Source: Paragorgia papillata (taxonomy: Eukaryota; Cnidaria; Anthozoa; Scleralcyonacea; Coralliidae). From it: a stretch of 64,000 nucleotides of DNA. A model generated the notes under the pieces. The model was not told the DNA's origin and searched no databases. It saw only the letters and a program-made list of their open reading frames with translations. Within the stretch, counting starts at the first letter, position 1; every line of letters starts with the position of its first letter. The translations under genes and the position numbers were made by a program. Below, piece after piece: positions 35,434 through 47,100 of this stretch. The DNA is taken from the NCBI GenBank assembly GCA_035771165.1, contig JAWNZC010000025.1, positions 2,493,501 through 2,557,500 on the forward strand. The letters run 5' to 3'.

Positions 35434-38400
35434 TCACAACACAGACCGATATTTACAGGCGAACATTATCCACACTGCGCATGTCGATTCAGGATACGGA
35501 AATACTCGAACTCTTATGGCAAGTCTTACGTGATCACCCTGGCAACGTATAATCTCTTCACAAACTGGAGATCTGTCAAGAAAACAATAAATCGGTAATG
35601 TCATTTCAAAGAAAGAAAAATGATTTAAAACCACGGCTACACACGCCAATTTGTCCGGGGGAAACATTCTTAGGGCAAATTACGGTGATTTAGTGAGACA
35701 GTATTTAAAGAATAGACAGTGGTTAGCCAAAAACGATATAACGGTCGTCAACCAAAGCACAAAAGCACTAGAAGCGTAGAGCATATACCAACCTCGTCCC
35801 CAGGGCCATTTGTGAGGGCTGGGCCAAGATGGCGGCCAAATCTTCAAAAGGGCCTGTGGAGGAGGCAGGCACAGCCCCCACAAATAGCCCTGGGGACGAG
35901 GTTGAGCATATACTTCTTACATATTGTTTAGACGTTGGTTAACATTCAGCATTTTCGCAAGGCACTTATAGGTATTTGGAAACTCGTTTAAACACCGATT
36001 ATCGTGACGTAAACAACGGTTATGCAGCGTTTCTGCAATCGGCTCTTAGTGTTTATTAAATATGCAAGGTTGCTTTAATAACGGGATAAATAGTACCCTG
36101 CGAGCAGAGCCTTCTTTTCCTTATTTCTTCGCTGAGAGAGAGGAAGAAAAGTAGGCTCTGCTGTATTCGTGACTGGTTTCCATTGCACATGCATGTCAGT
36201 TGCTTGGTTACAATCTCGAACCCAGTCCCAATCAGAGCAAAAAAACAAAACGAGAACCGGTTAAACGGGGTTACTTCGTCCTAAATCTTGGACGAAGCCA
36301 AACACAAATGCAGAAATGAGTTGAAAAAGAATAAATATAGCAAACCTTAAGCATGTCCCGAGAGCTCGCCTCGCGTTCATGTGAACAAACTGAATTGGAA
36401 ATCCTTTAAAAGTATGGCCATCTGGGACGTTTTTACGTATAGCGTGTTGAAACTCTTCATTTCCAGCTGATAATCCTGTCTTGTGTTCCATTTCGTAGCC
36501 AGCAAGCGCCGGGGTTAATAAGTAACTCAGTTCATCATCCCATACCGTAGTTAGACCCATATCCTATATCATGGTATTATAGTTAGTTGGTTGGTTGGTT
36601 GATTGATTGATTGTTTGATTGATTGGTTGGTTGATTGATTGGTTGGTTGGTTGATTGATTGACTGATTGATTGGTTGGTTATGGTTGATTGATTGGTTGG
36701 TTGATTGGTTGGTTCGTCCATTCGTTCGTTCATCCGATTGATTGATTGGTGGGTTGATTGGTTGATTGATTGATTGGTTGGTTGGTTATGGTTGATTGGT
36801 TGGTTGGCTGGTTGGTTGATTGATTGATTGGTTGGTTATGGTTGATTGGTTGGTTGGTTGATTGATTGATTGGTTGGTTGATTGATTGGTTGGTTATGGT
36901 TGATTGATTGATTGGTTGATTGGTTGGTTATGGTTGATTGATTGGTTGGTTGATTGGTTGGTTCGTCCGTTCGTTCGTCCGATTGATTGGTGGGTTGATT
37001 GATTGATTAGTTGGTTGTTTTCGTCCGTCCGTCCGTCCGTTCGTCCGATTGATTGATTGATTGGTGGGTTGATTGATTGGTTGGTTGATTGATTAATGAT
37101 TGGTTGGTTGTCCGTCCGTCTATTCGTTCGTTCGTCCATTCGTTTGTTCGACAGGCAAAGTACGTGTACTACGTTACCTGTCTTACATCTTCTACCAGGG
37201 ATCTCAAGCTGTACTCCAAATGGTTACTGGCTGTTGTCGCATCAATGGTGGAAGGACACAGTGGTGGAAATACTGGACCAGATGGCTATGAGAACGAATC
37301 AAATAATTGTAAGATCACTAAGATGCATTTTTTTAAACCACTTTTAAATCATGTATAGCATAAATCTTTTACATATACACGTTGTTAAGCGTTATCATAC
37401 CAGTCCTAAATTTCCACACACTGATTTGATAGCCTCCTCACTCATTGCTTTCCAGAAGGATTTATTTTGCAAATCAAACTGACAAACGTCCACGCGATCA
37501 GACGGCTTTAAAAAAAGAAATCGCGAAGTAGTTGGTCAGTACAAATGTTGTCCCACGAAAGATAACTGGAAGATGATGATGATGATGATGATGATGATGT
37601 TGACAATGTTGATGATGGTAATGTTGTTGTTGATGATAATGTAGATGATGGTAGTGGTGATGATGATATTGATGGTAACGATGATGGTGATGATGGTGGT
37701 AATGGCACCTTATGGTGGTAGTGGCGAACATGATTATGGTGATGATGATGGTGAATGATGAAAGATGATGGTAATAGCGATAAAGGTAATGATAATAATA
37801 ACGATGACAATGTTGATAATAATGATGATGATAATAATGATGCTTGGTACCTGACAATTGGCATAAAATGTTTTATGGTTAAATATACATCCAATAGTTT
37901 GGTAGGAATGTTCGGCTTTGGGCTGCTGTTTATCTAGTGGAGGATCGTCTGGGTCAATGAAACGATGAATATACCTAACAAAATCAACATTTATACATGG
38001 TAAAACGTCCACTAGAATTCACCTAACCTGAAAGGAAAGTTGCATGCTTTTTAAAACATGCATGACCATACAAAATAAAGAGCGTTTATTGTGTTATTAT
38101 TAGTACTGTTAACATATACTTCAGACCTTTGTGCAGTTAAACTTTCCCAGAACACAACTTCTCCACCAGGACTAATAGTCGTAACCCAGCTATAAGCAAC
38201 GCCTTTACTTTTTGTTCCTACTGTCACATAAGCATCCAAACCAAACCCAAGGAGAAGATTGCACAACAGAATAGCATGGTCTTCACAGTCCTGTAGCAAA
38301 ATACTATAAGTACAGTATATATCTACCATTACCCACTACAGGGTATATCTACCACTTAGGAGAATTTATGACTATGAATTTGCAACCTTTGCTCTCCATC

Positions 38401-41400
38401 TGAGCCTCAGTGGCTCAATGGTTAGAGCGTCTAACCGGTCATTAGAAGGTTGCAGGTTCGAACCCTGTCTGGGGCTCAGAAATTTTTTCTGAGTAATTGA
38501 GCTTGACGAACGTCCACCAAACGTCTGTTACAGTATATAATAATGCCTGGCCGTTCGAGGCTGATCGCCTCGTCATGCGCCTGGAGTCATCGATCAAAAA
38601 ATACACCTTCCTTAAGTGAAGTCTTATAACGTAGCGTAATGCCAAACAACGTAGCGTAACGTCTTGGAACGTAGCGGAACATTTTATAGCGGAGCAAAAC
38701 ATCTTACAGTTGATATCACGCTACGTAATGACTTACGACATTTCTAAACATTGTAGCGTAACGTCTTACTACGCAGCGCAATGTCTTATGTAATGATGTA
38801 TCTTAAGATGTACTGTACTGTATTGTGCTGTACTGTACTCTACTGTACTGTACTGCATTGCCCTGTACTGTACTCTACTGTACTGCATTGCACTGTACTG
38901 TACTGTACTGTACTGTACTGTACTGTACTGTACTAAATGTTGCCCAACACCTAGCAAGTATAGCTAAGTACGCTTACCCCTTTATTCTTGCATAAAAAAC
39001 AATGCATATTGCACCACATTTCTGTTTTTCCTCCCCCTACAGATTCCGCCTTTTCGTAAACAATCAAGCTGACAAATCTAGCTGCTTCTCTGGGAGTATC
39101 AATCAGTCGACCAGCCCTGATTGGTCTCACAAATGAACACGTTAGTCTGTTTGTGCCCGTTTCATCCTGGGCAAATATTTTCACTAAACGGTTGCAATGT
39201 GATGAACGAATCTGGAGATACTCCCTCCACCATTGCTTGGCGTAAACTAAGAAGAGTCTTTCTCGCTCAGCAACTTTGCTGTGCTCGAGGTCTTCTTGTG
39301 TTTTAATTACATCTTTTTGAACAATCTAAACAAAGGAATATCAATACAGTCCAACTTGTATCCAGGTTCTAACAATTTTAGGTAAAAGAACTGATTTAAA
39401 GTGCTAGTCGAATAAACCTGTGAGTCAGTGATGTGTAGTACTCTGTGCTCTGACCACCCAAAGTATATAGGCCATTCCCAAAAACATGACCACACATTCT
39501 CTAATGTTAATGGTTATAGTCAATATTTCCAAATTTACTGTATGTAGCCAGGTCATTTAGGAAAAGTATATGCTGTACATTACAGAACTTCCCAATGAGC
39601 CAGACAATCCGACATACACTTTACGTTTATCTCTGACGAAGGGCCTTCTCCGCTCGAAACGTTCGACTCCTGCGTTCTCTGTTTCGGCAGTATATCAAAC
39701 CTTACTATATTTCGATTGTTGTTTCAACACTGCCTACATGCAGCACATTACTTTTATTTCATAGTTTAACGCTACTCTGGCTTAATCGTTTTTTGTAGGT
39801 AACTTCAATAAAAAGTTACTGTTCATGACCTAACGTTTCGACACTCCGATCTAGTGTCTTTAACAGAGATGATGATTGTGAAGAAAGGTCCCCATATTTA
39901 TACCCTCAAATAGAACCGTTACCTATCAACAGGATGCAAATAGGGTTCTAGTAACAAACCGCCGTCATTCCGGTAGCGTGGCTGCCATTACATGTAATAC
40001 ACCAAGCCTCCAAACAACGTCTTAACGATGATACCGTTAGAGGCTTGGTATCTTACGGTAATGATGTCCATGTTCATTAAACTAAGGTGGTTTGTTATCA
40101 AACCTATTTGCATCTTGTTGACAGACAACGTCATCATATAGGTTATATTTGAGAGTATAAATATGGGACCTTTCTTCAAGATCAGACAGTGCCGGATTGA
40201 CCTTCCCAGGGTCGGGGGCAAAAATATTTTAGGGCCGGTCACAAAAACCCGTTTAAATTTGACGCTGGGACAAAACATGTTTTCATCAACGGTGTTTACG
40301 CATTGGCAACGACTATAAGCCAATTACGTTTGACCATTCTCACGGTCACGGACCCATTTCAAAACAAAAGTCATACCGCTGCTAAAATGCCGAAACTTAA
40401 GCTCTAATATTTCGTTGTTTCGCGCAACATCATCAGAGAAGGAATGATTATTTTATTCATTTATTTACAAGGATGTGACAAAATTTAGTGGATAATCTTA
40501 CAGGCTATTCATGCACAGGATTATTGGTGCGCGAGAGGATGTACGAAGGAAACACAAAGGTTTGCATCAAGCGATGGGTTAAATTTTCGGATTAAAAGAG
40601 AAACTGCATAATTTTCTATTCACTCATTTTTTTGGGGCCGGTCAGAATCTGGGGCCGGGGGCAAATGTCCCCTTTGCCCCATAGGTAATCTACCACTGAG
40701 ATCAGAGTGTCGAAAAGTTGGATCACGGACAGTAATTTTTCAAGTTACGTTCAAAATAACATCCTCTTGACAAGTAAAATTGTCTGACAATATAATAGAG
40801 CACTAATTCTGGAATAGGGATTGATCAAAAAGGACACACGAGATTTTATTTACTTGATTTAGTCTAGGTATAATCTCCAACTTCATGTCCAAAACACCAA
40901 CAGGCACTTTAGCTTCCGTACCAACACCATTAATCTCAATAGAATTTCGAAGACAACCTCCTTCGGCTGCTAAAATTGTCCGCCATTTCAGACTGTGAGA
41001 GCCAACTAAAGTCCTTTCTCCATTTGGGTTTGTTTTAATTAGTAAAATATGTATTTGATCAGCTACAGATAACAGAGTAGTCACATCGGCCATTTTACTT
41101 CTATCTTTTTGAAGTTCCAACAAAAAACCTAAAAAAAAGATTTTGAGAGAATGTCATGAATTGTCTTGAAATACAGTCCTACACTATGTGTATCCGGACC
41201 ACAGTCCATCTTTTTGTGTATCCAGATTGGCAGACCCCTGTCCTGGATGTTAATTTGGCTGGTGTAAATTTCTAAAGTTTTTGCGCTAATTTTGATACAA
41301 TAAGTATTACAGTACAAAACTTGAAATAGCCATATAATAAATGATTTACATGTGTCTGAGCCAGCCAAAAACAGCCCTTTTATTGTTTTACTCTGTCCAA

Positions 41401-43315
41401 CGCCAGATAATCCCTCAGGTACATCATCTTAGGAAGCAATGGGTTAACCCTATTTACTTGATCTGTATGCAGGGGCGTTGGAAGCGGGGGTGCTGGGGGG
41501 CCCTCCACTTTTTTTGGTGGGGGGACAGAATTTGTTTGCCCCCCCATTTTTTAACAAGGCCAGTAGTAATAAAGATATGATTAACAAAATCACTGACCCT
41601 AGCTAACCCACGACTTTGAATAAAGATATAATAAAGAAATTTGAATGCAGATATTCAATGTCTGGAAAAGTGTTGGCTTTTGAATATTTTATGACGTTTT
41701 TGGACCTTTAGAATTCTGTAAATCCTTGTCCTAAAATGCAGGAAATGGCATTTCAGAGACTCTAGATTTCAAAATTTCCTGGGGGAGCATGCCCCTGGAC
41801 CCCCCACTTTTAGTGTCACTCCGACGCTTCTGTCTGCATGAAAAAAATCCATCAGGCCTCCAAACCTTGCCTGCAGCTTGATATTTTGTTATACAGACCT
41901 TGGTTAATAATCTATTTACTTGATCACTAGTACCGTATATGTGCACCACTGTTTTAATACCAATACTTTACCTTCATGAATATCTGGTTCACAAGAACAT
42001 GGGGCTGGTCTAGATCTAAACCTCTGTCCTTTAAAATGCAGGTGTAATGTAAATGTTGATGTTGGATGACCTGGCATTGGTTCAGGTTCTTGAAGGTGCT
42101 CAAGAAATGCCTTTCCTCCCAAAACCTGAAGATACAGGTACCGTTTGGTTGGATCCAAACTAACTAATAAAAAGGTAATAAACAATAAATCATTGTTGGT
42201 TGATTTAGGGAGGGAGAGGGGGGAGGGAGAGGGGGAGGGGAGAGAGGAAGGAAGAGGTGGAGGGGGAGGGCGGTGAGAAGAACGGGAAGGGGAAGGATTT
42301 TAAGGAGTTGGTTCAGGTTAAATTTAGGGTTGCCAGGGGGGTGGTCCTTCTCCTACATGGGTGGTGCCACATGGTGTTAGGCAGTTAGCGCACTGCCTCT
42401 CACCAAAAAGTAAAGCCCACCTACATGGTAGTACTTGGATGGGTGACCACTTGGGAATCACCCCATTGTCAAGCTTTGAACTTATGTGAGTAGAGTTGTA
42501 GTTGATCTCTCCTGTGCTTCAAGGGTTTTTTGCTGGCTTCTCTGGTTTTCCTCCCTCCGTAAAATCAACACTTACTGTCTTAGCTGTTAGCGGTAGTCTG
42601 AACTGTGTTGTATGGTGGCTGATACACCTTGACACAGCTATGTTGATCTGTGTCATTCCCAATTCAGCCACTGACTGTGAGTAAGGATGATTAGCTCCCA
42701 GGCCTTTATCCTTTTACCCTATCCAACCTCTCCCCAGTTACTCTCCTCCTCTCGCAGGCCCCTCAGTCTTTATGGTCTTTCCCCCCCTCTTCAAGTAAAG
42801 TACCAGTATTATACACCCCAGAGATACTCCCCCATTTCTAAAGACTTGGTGTTTCATAGAAATTGCTTCATTATATATCAAAGAGCATACAGTACAATTC
42901 ACATAAACTGACTACTCCTTGCTATTTGACAGGAGGTTTTAAAGAACTGAAGCAATTGAATTCCATGTTTAGGGTCGGGGGGGGAGGTTATGCTTGATAT
43001 TTCCATCCCACCTCCTGACTCTGTGATTTCTTCCACGTTTCTCTGTTTCTCCGCACGTTCTCCCGCTCTTGTCCTTTTGTCCCCTTTTCCATCTATTCCT
43101 TGAAACTTTAACGTTCTCATCACTTCATCAATAAGACCTCTTTCCCTCAAAACGTTGACAATCCTATCTTCTTCAACGATATGTCTCTTGCGGCCATCGG
43201 CACCAAACGACTCATCAAGGCATCCCTTGATCTTGGAATGAACGTCCAGTTGATTGAGATGACTATGGATCAACTGTTTAAGCTCATTGACCTTTTCTGT
43301 TGGTAAATTTGCCAT
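35434..43315 (-). CDS. CEP76: CEP76, centrosomal protein of 76 kDa
   Basis: Ten exons: 43315 to ~42915 (donor uncertain), 42163-41972, 41128-40854, 39325-38978, 38290-38127, 37974-37851, 37505-37401, 37285-37178, 36563-36346 and 35572-35434. About 690 residues (human about 660). Exon 2 carries DPTKRYLYLQVLGGKAFL, exon 3 the C2-type core (VGVLDMKLEI), exon 4 VKIFAQDETG and RAGRLIDTPREAARFV, exon 5 DCEDHAILLCNLLLGFGL. The last is the transglutaminase-like region. The C-terminus is CAVWIMFACKYRSVL. Phases from exon 2 onward close. In animals CEP76 is a centriolar protein that limits centriole reduplication. The start MANLPTEK fits the family better than the ATG nine bases upstream. The exon 1 tail (IDGKGDKRTRAGE...) is unlike vertebrates. 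Confidence 0.95.
35789..35904. mobile_element. 116-bp palindromic MITE with 9-bp target duplication
   Basis: Ends CAACCTCGTCCCCAGGGC and GCCCTGGGGACGAGGTTG are inverted. AGCATATAC lies immediately on both sides (35780-35788 and 35905-35913), a perfect 9-bp duplication. That length is typical of Mutator-like elements. The interior holds CAAGATGGCGGCC, which fits a YY1-type binding site. It lies in CEP76 intron 9. Confidence 0.92.
36095..36302. mobile_element. Partial hAT-like MITE (CCCTGCGAGCAGAGCC family)
   Basis: The left terminal repeat (ACCCTGCGAGCAGAGCC to GGCTCTGCTGTATTCGTG) is followed by interior sequence in the opposite order to the full copy at 44909-45204, ending near TTGGACGAAGCCAAACACAAAT. 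It looks like a rearranged or one-arm-deleted copy. Its right edge comes within about 45 bases of CEP76 exon 9. Confidence 0.75.
36580..37150. repeat. (GGTT/GATT)n minisatellite
   Basis: Tandem GGTT and GATT tetranucleotides with interspersed TATGGTTGATTG and CGTCCGTTCG blocks. It fills nearly all of the CEP76 intron between exons 8 and 9 and ends about 28 bases from the 5' splice site at 37177. Confidence 0.95.
37568..37840. repeat. (GAT)n-rich microsatellite
   Basis: Compound GATGAT/GGTGAT triplets in the CEP76 intron between exons 6 and 7. The His- and Ser-rich open frames here are not real genes. Confidence 0.95.
38401..38530 (+). mobile_element. tRNA-derived SINE, best-preserved head
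   Basis: A complete cloverleaf-like head. Acceptor GAGCCTC pairs with GGGGCTC. The D arm is TGGCTCAATGGTTAGAGC, the anticodon stem TCTAA/TTAGA encloses CCGGTCA, and the T arm is GCAGGTTCGAACCCTGT. It continues into the SINE body CTGAGTAATTGAGCTTGACG and AACGTCCACCAAACGTCTG. Position 33 is C instead of U and the body is attached directly, so this is a SINE, not a tRNA gene. Relatives lie at 52505-52800, 53735-53850, 57478-57605 and 61690-61885. Confidence 0.85.
38615..38790. repeat. AACGTAGCGTAAC minisatellite
   Basis: Degenerate ~20-bp units around ACGTAGCGTAACGTCTT in the CEP76 intron. The same motif forms the longer array in the last TRAF7 intron at 51937-52212. Confidence 0.75.
38815..38935. 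repeat. (TACTG)n pentanucleotide array
   Basis: Copies of TGTAC/TACTG with variants TGCATTGC and CTCTACTG, ending in an uninterrupted stretch. Lies in the CEP76 intron between exons 4 and 5. Confidence 0.9.
39795..40745. mobile_element. Large inverted-repeat element with internal insert
   Basis: The left part AACGTTTCGACACTCCGATC is mirrored near 40685 by GATCAGAGTGTCGAAAAGTT. AAAGGTCCCCATATTTATAC is mirrored by AGTATAAATATGGGACC at 40155. The segment 40190-40680 interrupts the right arm. It has its own repeated GGGGCCGGTC motif, so it is probably a later insertion. Lies in the CEP76 intron between exons 3 and 4. Confidence 0.65.
41455..41860. repeat. Degraded dispersed repeat with G/C homopolymers
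   Basis: Contains GGGGTGCTGGGGGGCCC and CCCCCCACTTTTAGTGTC blocks, with GGGGCGTTGGAAGCGGGG at one side and CTCCGACGCTTCTG at the other. A similar purine/pyrimidine style is seen at 29530-29780. Probably a decayed element. CEP76 intron 2. Confidence 0.45.
42365..42700 (+). mobile_element. 5S rRNA-derived SINE, second copy
   Basis: The 5S-like head GTAGTACTTGGATGGGTGAC and ACTTGGGAATCACC is followed by the shared body ATGTGAGTAGAGTTGTAG, CTCTCCTGTGCTTC and CCTCCCTCCGTAAAATC. A further 3' segment, CTGATACACCTTGACACAGC, recurs in diverged form at 59180-59290. Lies in CEP76 intron 1. Confidence 0.8.
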
Positions 43316-44115
43316 AATTTCCAAGAGAAAACTGTCGAATACATCACATCATGTAAGGTGCCATATTGCTCCTGCACAGCCCGCATATGCAGGCCATGCA
43401 GGCTAAAGCTGCGCACGCGTACAAGCACAGCTAGCCCAAGCTAAGTTATCATAAACGGCTACTGATTAGATTTACAAACAACTAAACTAATTAAATAAAC
43501 TTCTCTTCTGCCTTCAAAAATGTAAAAAAAACGCTTTTCAGAACTCCTTTATCAACAGATCTACCAGAATATAGAACAGCTTCAATTAACTCAAGAATCC
43601 GTTTTTTAAATTATTGCTTTATTTTTTTAAATATTAATTACAATAAAACAACTTTTTAATATTAAAAATTGTCATGTCTAAAATGTAGTACTGCTGCTCA
43701 CAATTTAGCTCTAGCTATATTTATTGCTGTTTTGCAACACATTTTTAATTAGTTTTAATATCAATCTTAATTTATAAGGGCCCGCAGTAATTTGTGTATA
43801 CTGTTGCGGTGACGTGCCATTTACGTTTTTACTTGGCGAAGTTTAATAAAAATAGCTCGATTTCAGGAGGGGGAAGGGCGTCTGCACGCAGGCTAAATAA
43901 AAAGAAAATAAGAAAAAATTAGAAAGAAAGAAAAAATGTTCTGTTTGGGCCCCCTGTGTAACAAGTTGATCAGCTTTCCTTTTTCCGGGGGGAACTGTCA
44001 AGTGTCGTGTGAGAGGAGGGTCAAAAGTCAAAACTCAAAGAGGGGACACCGGACACATTTCGAAATGTCAAGTGGAAACTGGGGAAGGGCTGAACCGGAG
44101 AACTGATTTAGAAAA
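43316..44115. promoter_or_regulatory. Divergent intergenic region CEP76 / TRAF7-like
   Basis: The two start codons are head-to-head, 800 bases apart. The CEP76-proximal 100 bases are GC-rich (GCTGCGCACGCGTACAAGC), while 43490-43790 is very AT-rich. A shared promoter is possible but there is no specific motif I would call. Confidence 0.4.
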
Positions 44116-47100
44116 ATGCTTCCAACGAAGTTCATTTCCCAAGCTTCGCAGTCATTATGTTGTCCAATGTGTCACGGTCTGTTCAACGATCCTGTGATTT
44201 CAACACTATGCGGTCACACCTTCTGTCGAACATGTATCACAGACAAGATCTCCTCTCGTGGAAATGTCTCAAACTACGTTTGTCCCGTCGATAACATTCC
44301 TTTCCATCGCTCAGATCTCGTCTCGAACATTGCTCTGAAAGGCCAGATTGATGACCTGAATATTCACTGTCAACACGGAATCACCAGAGTTGACTCAGAA
44401 GACGAGTTTACTTTGGACGAAGAAGGATGCCCTGAAGTCATACGTTTGGGCATTCGAAGCGAGCACGAAGATCAGTGTCCTTATGCTCTTATTCCTTGCC
44501 CAAATAGCGCGAATCATTGTGGAAAGTTCAGAAGACGGGATCTCGATACTCACTTAGAAACGTGTCCACGATACCCGTGTAAATACCGCGATGAAGGTGG
44601 GTTTTTTATATAAATTTTGTATATAAGATTTGAACAATAAAGCTAGAAAATAGTGAATTATGCATAAATATGAAGTTGGCCGGAGGTCGTGTGCCCGATT
44701 TGAAGGGTCAATTTATGTATAGTTTAATCTTTGCGGTACCCTTCCCCCTGTACATGCCTTGGCATCTCCATGTTCAAGTATACCCCCCTGACAGTGGTTC
44801 GTTCTTTAACCCACACCTGCCTGACCTGAGCCAGCCAGAAATGGCCCGGTGATACTCACGGTGAACCCTCACAAGTCATTAACCATTGCTACCTGAGCTG
44901 GTCCAAAACTACCCTACGAGCAGAGCCTTCTTTTCCTTATTTCTTCGCTGAGAGAGAGGAAGAAAAGTAGGCTCTGCTGTATTTGTGTTTGGCTTTGTCC
45001 AAGATTTAGGACGAAGTAACCCATTTAAGACCCGTTTAACCGGTTCTCGTTTTGTTTTCTGCTCTGATTGGGACTGGGTTCGAGATTATAACCAAGCAAC
45101 TGACATGCATGCGCAATGGAAACCAGTCACAAATACAGCAGAGCCTACTTTTCTTCCTCTCTCTCAGCGAAGAATAAGGAAAAGAAGGCTCTGCTCGCAG
45201 GGTAGTCCAAAATGGCCCCTTTATTGTTTTACTCTGCCTAGCACCAGGTGATTTTATTTGTCAAAGGGAGAACTCTTACACATCCTATGCAGCAATGGGT
45301 TAAAAAAGCTGTTAAATTGAACAAGGAATAGTTCAGTTTACATTGCTTGACAAGTCCTTGCTCAATTTAGTAAGATTGTTTAAAGAACGAGGCAATTCTA
45401 TTGACTACCAACTGTAGGTGGATGTATACTTGAATTGATCCTTTTTATTATTATTATTAATTGAAAATTTACTCCTGAGTTTCTGATTGGGCAAATCTCC
45501 TGGTTAATTTTGCATAACAATATAGACAGCTATATATTTAGTAATGCTCGAAATCAAAAACATAAATTATTTGTACAAATGGTGTCAAGTGTGTAATAAT
45601 GAAAAATTATTGGACAGTGGGCTAAGATTAATGATTTTCAGAGTAGAGTTATTATTTCACTCACTTTGGATGAATGATATATCAATTTTTTTAATTTGGC
45701 ATTCATATGATATAAACATTAATTAATATGGCAGACTTAATTTTGCTTATGTACCCACGCATAGACAAATAATTATGTTCAACTTTAAGACCATATGAGT
45801 TAAGGTTTAGGATTCAAATATTTCCTGTAGTGTTTTTTGTAGAACGCGTGATCATGAAGTATTGCACGGTTTTGCCACTGAACATAAAAATTATGCGAAT
45901 ACTGATATTTGGCTTAATCTCAGTGGTGCAACTATTGTTATACACTGTTAATTATATTATGCAATAGGTTGTGAGTATTGTGGGACAGATGAAAATGTTA
46001 AAGAACACATGAAAGAATGTTCTCATAAATACTCCAGTATAGAAGAGGTATGATTACTTAAAAATAATAAAATATTTTCCATGTTCGCTTGCTCTGTCAT
46101 TCCACGATGTACACAGGAAAGTGAATTAGCAGATCAGACTGAGGAATACTGTGGTCTAACAAAGAGAGAGAGGGGGCCTTGGAACAAGTCTAATATGTTT
46201 TCAATGAGTCACAGTAGCAGAAACACAAGTGAATTTTCAGGGTGGGGACTCATGTGAGTAGAGTTTAGTTGGTCTCTCCTGTGCTTCGAGGGTTTTTCGC
46301 CGGGTTCTCCGGTTTTCCTCCCTCTGTAAAATCAACACCTATAGGTCTTAGCTGTAAATGGAGGACCCCACCAGCTCTGCTGAAAAACTTATCCTCCTTA
46401 AATAAAGAATAATAATTAAAAATTGGGGGAATGAGAAATGATGGGAAGGACCTGCATGTACAACTGTACAAGTGAGCATGCCTTTCATAAATTATTTATG
46501 ATTCTATTATTCTAATAGACATTTTGTAATGTCTCTAGGACAGATCTCAACACAATGGTCCGATCAGGATCTCCATGGGGGTTGAAAATGTTGTTGTACA
46601 ACTTGTTCAACGTGTATCCTGGTTGGAACAGAATCAAGTATCTATGGCTGAACAACTTCGAAACTGTACGGAGTGAGTACAGTAGAAACAGTAGAAATAC
46701 AGTTGTAGTCAAACCGGATGTTCTCTTGCATGTGACTTTAAAATATTGATACACAACATTGCAATTTTGATTGATGGATTCAATCAGCAACCTGCAAACG
46801 CTTTATCACAATTCCGTGACGGGGTGCCCTAAAAATCGTTTTAAATGCCAAACTTTGGATAATGCAAAATTCTACATAATGTTAGAGCCACATTACCTTC
46901 AAGTATAACATCACATCTATATGTTGTTCGATGTTTATTTAAAACAATATTTTAACCCACCGAGGAATTGTGATAAAGCGTTTGCAAGTTGCTGATTGAA
47001 TTTGCCAATCAAAATTGCAATGTTGTGTATCAATATTGTAAAGTCTTATGCAAGAGAACATCCGGTTTGACTATAAATAAATATATTTATAATATCATTA

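Noticed and set aside
37498..38012. His-rich and Ser-rich minus-strand frames
   Set aside because: They are readings of a (GAT)n microsatellite. Only the embedded CEP76 exons are supported.
38401..38478. Functional tRNA gene
   Set aside because: It runs directly into a SINE body shared by several copies and lacks U33.
41341..41580. Plus-strand frame beginning MIYMCLSQPKTA
   Set aside because: It spans a dispersed repeat and G/C homopolymers inside a CEP76 intron and has no coding character.
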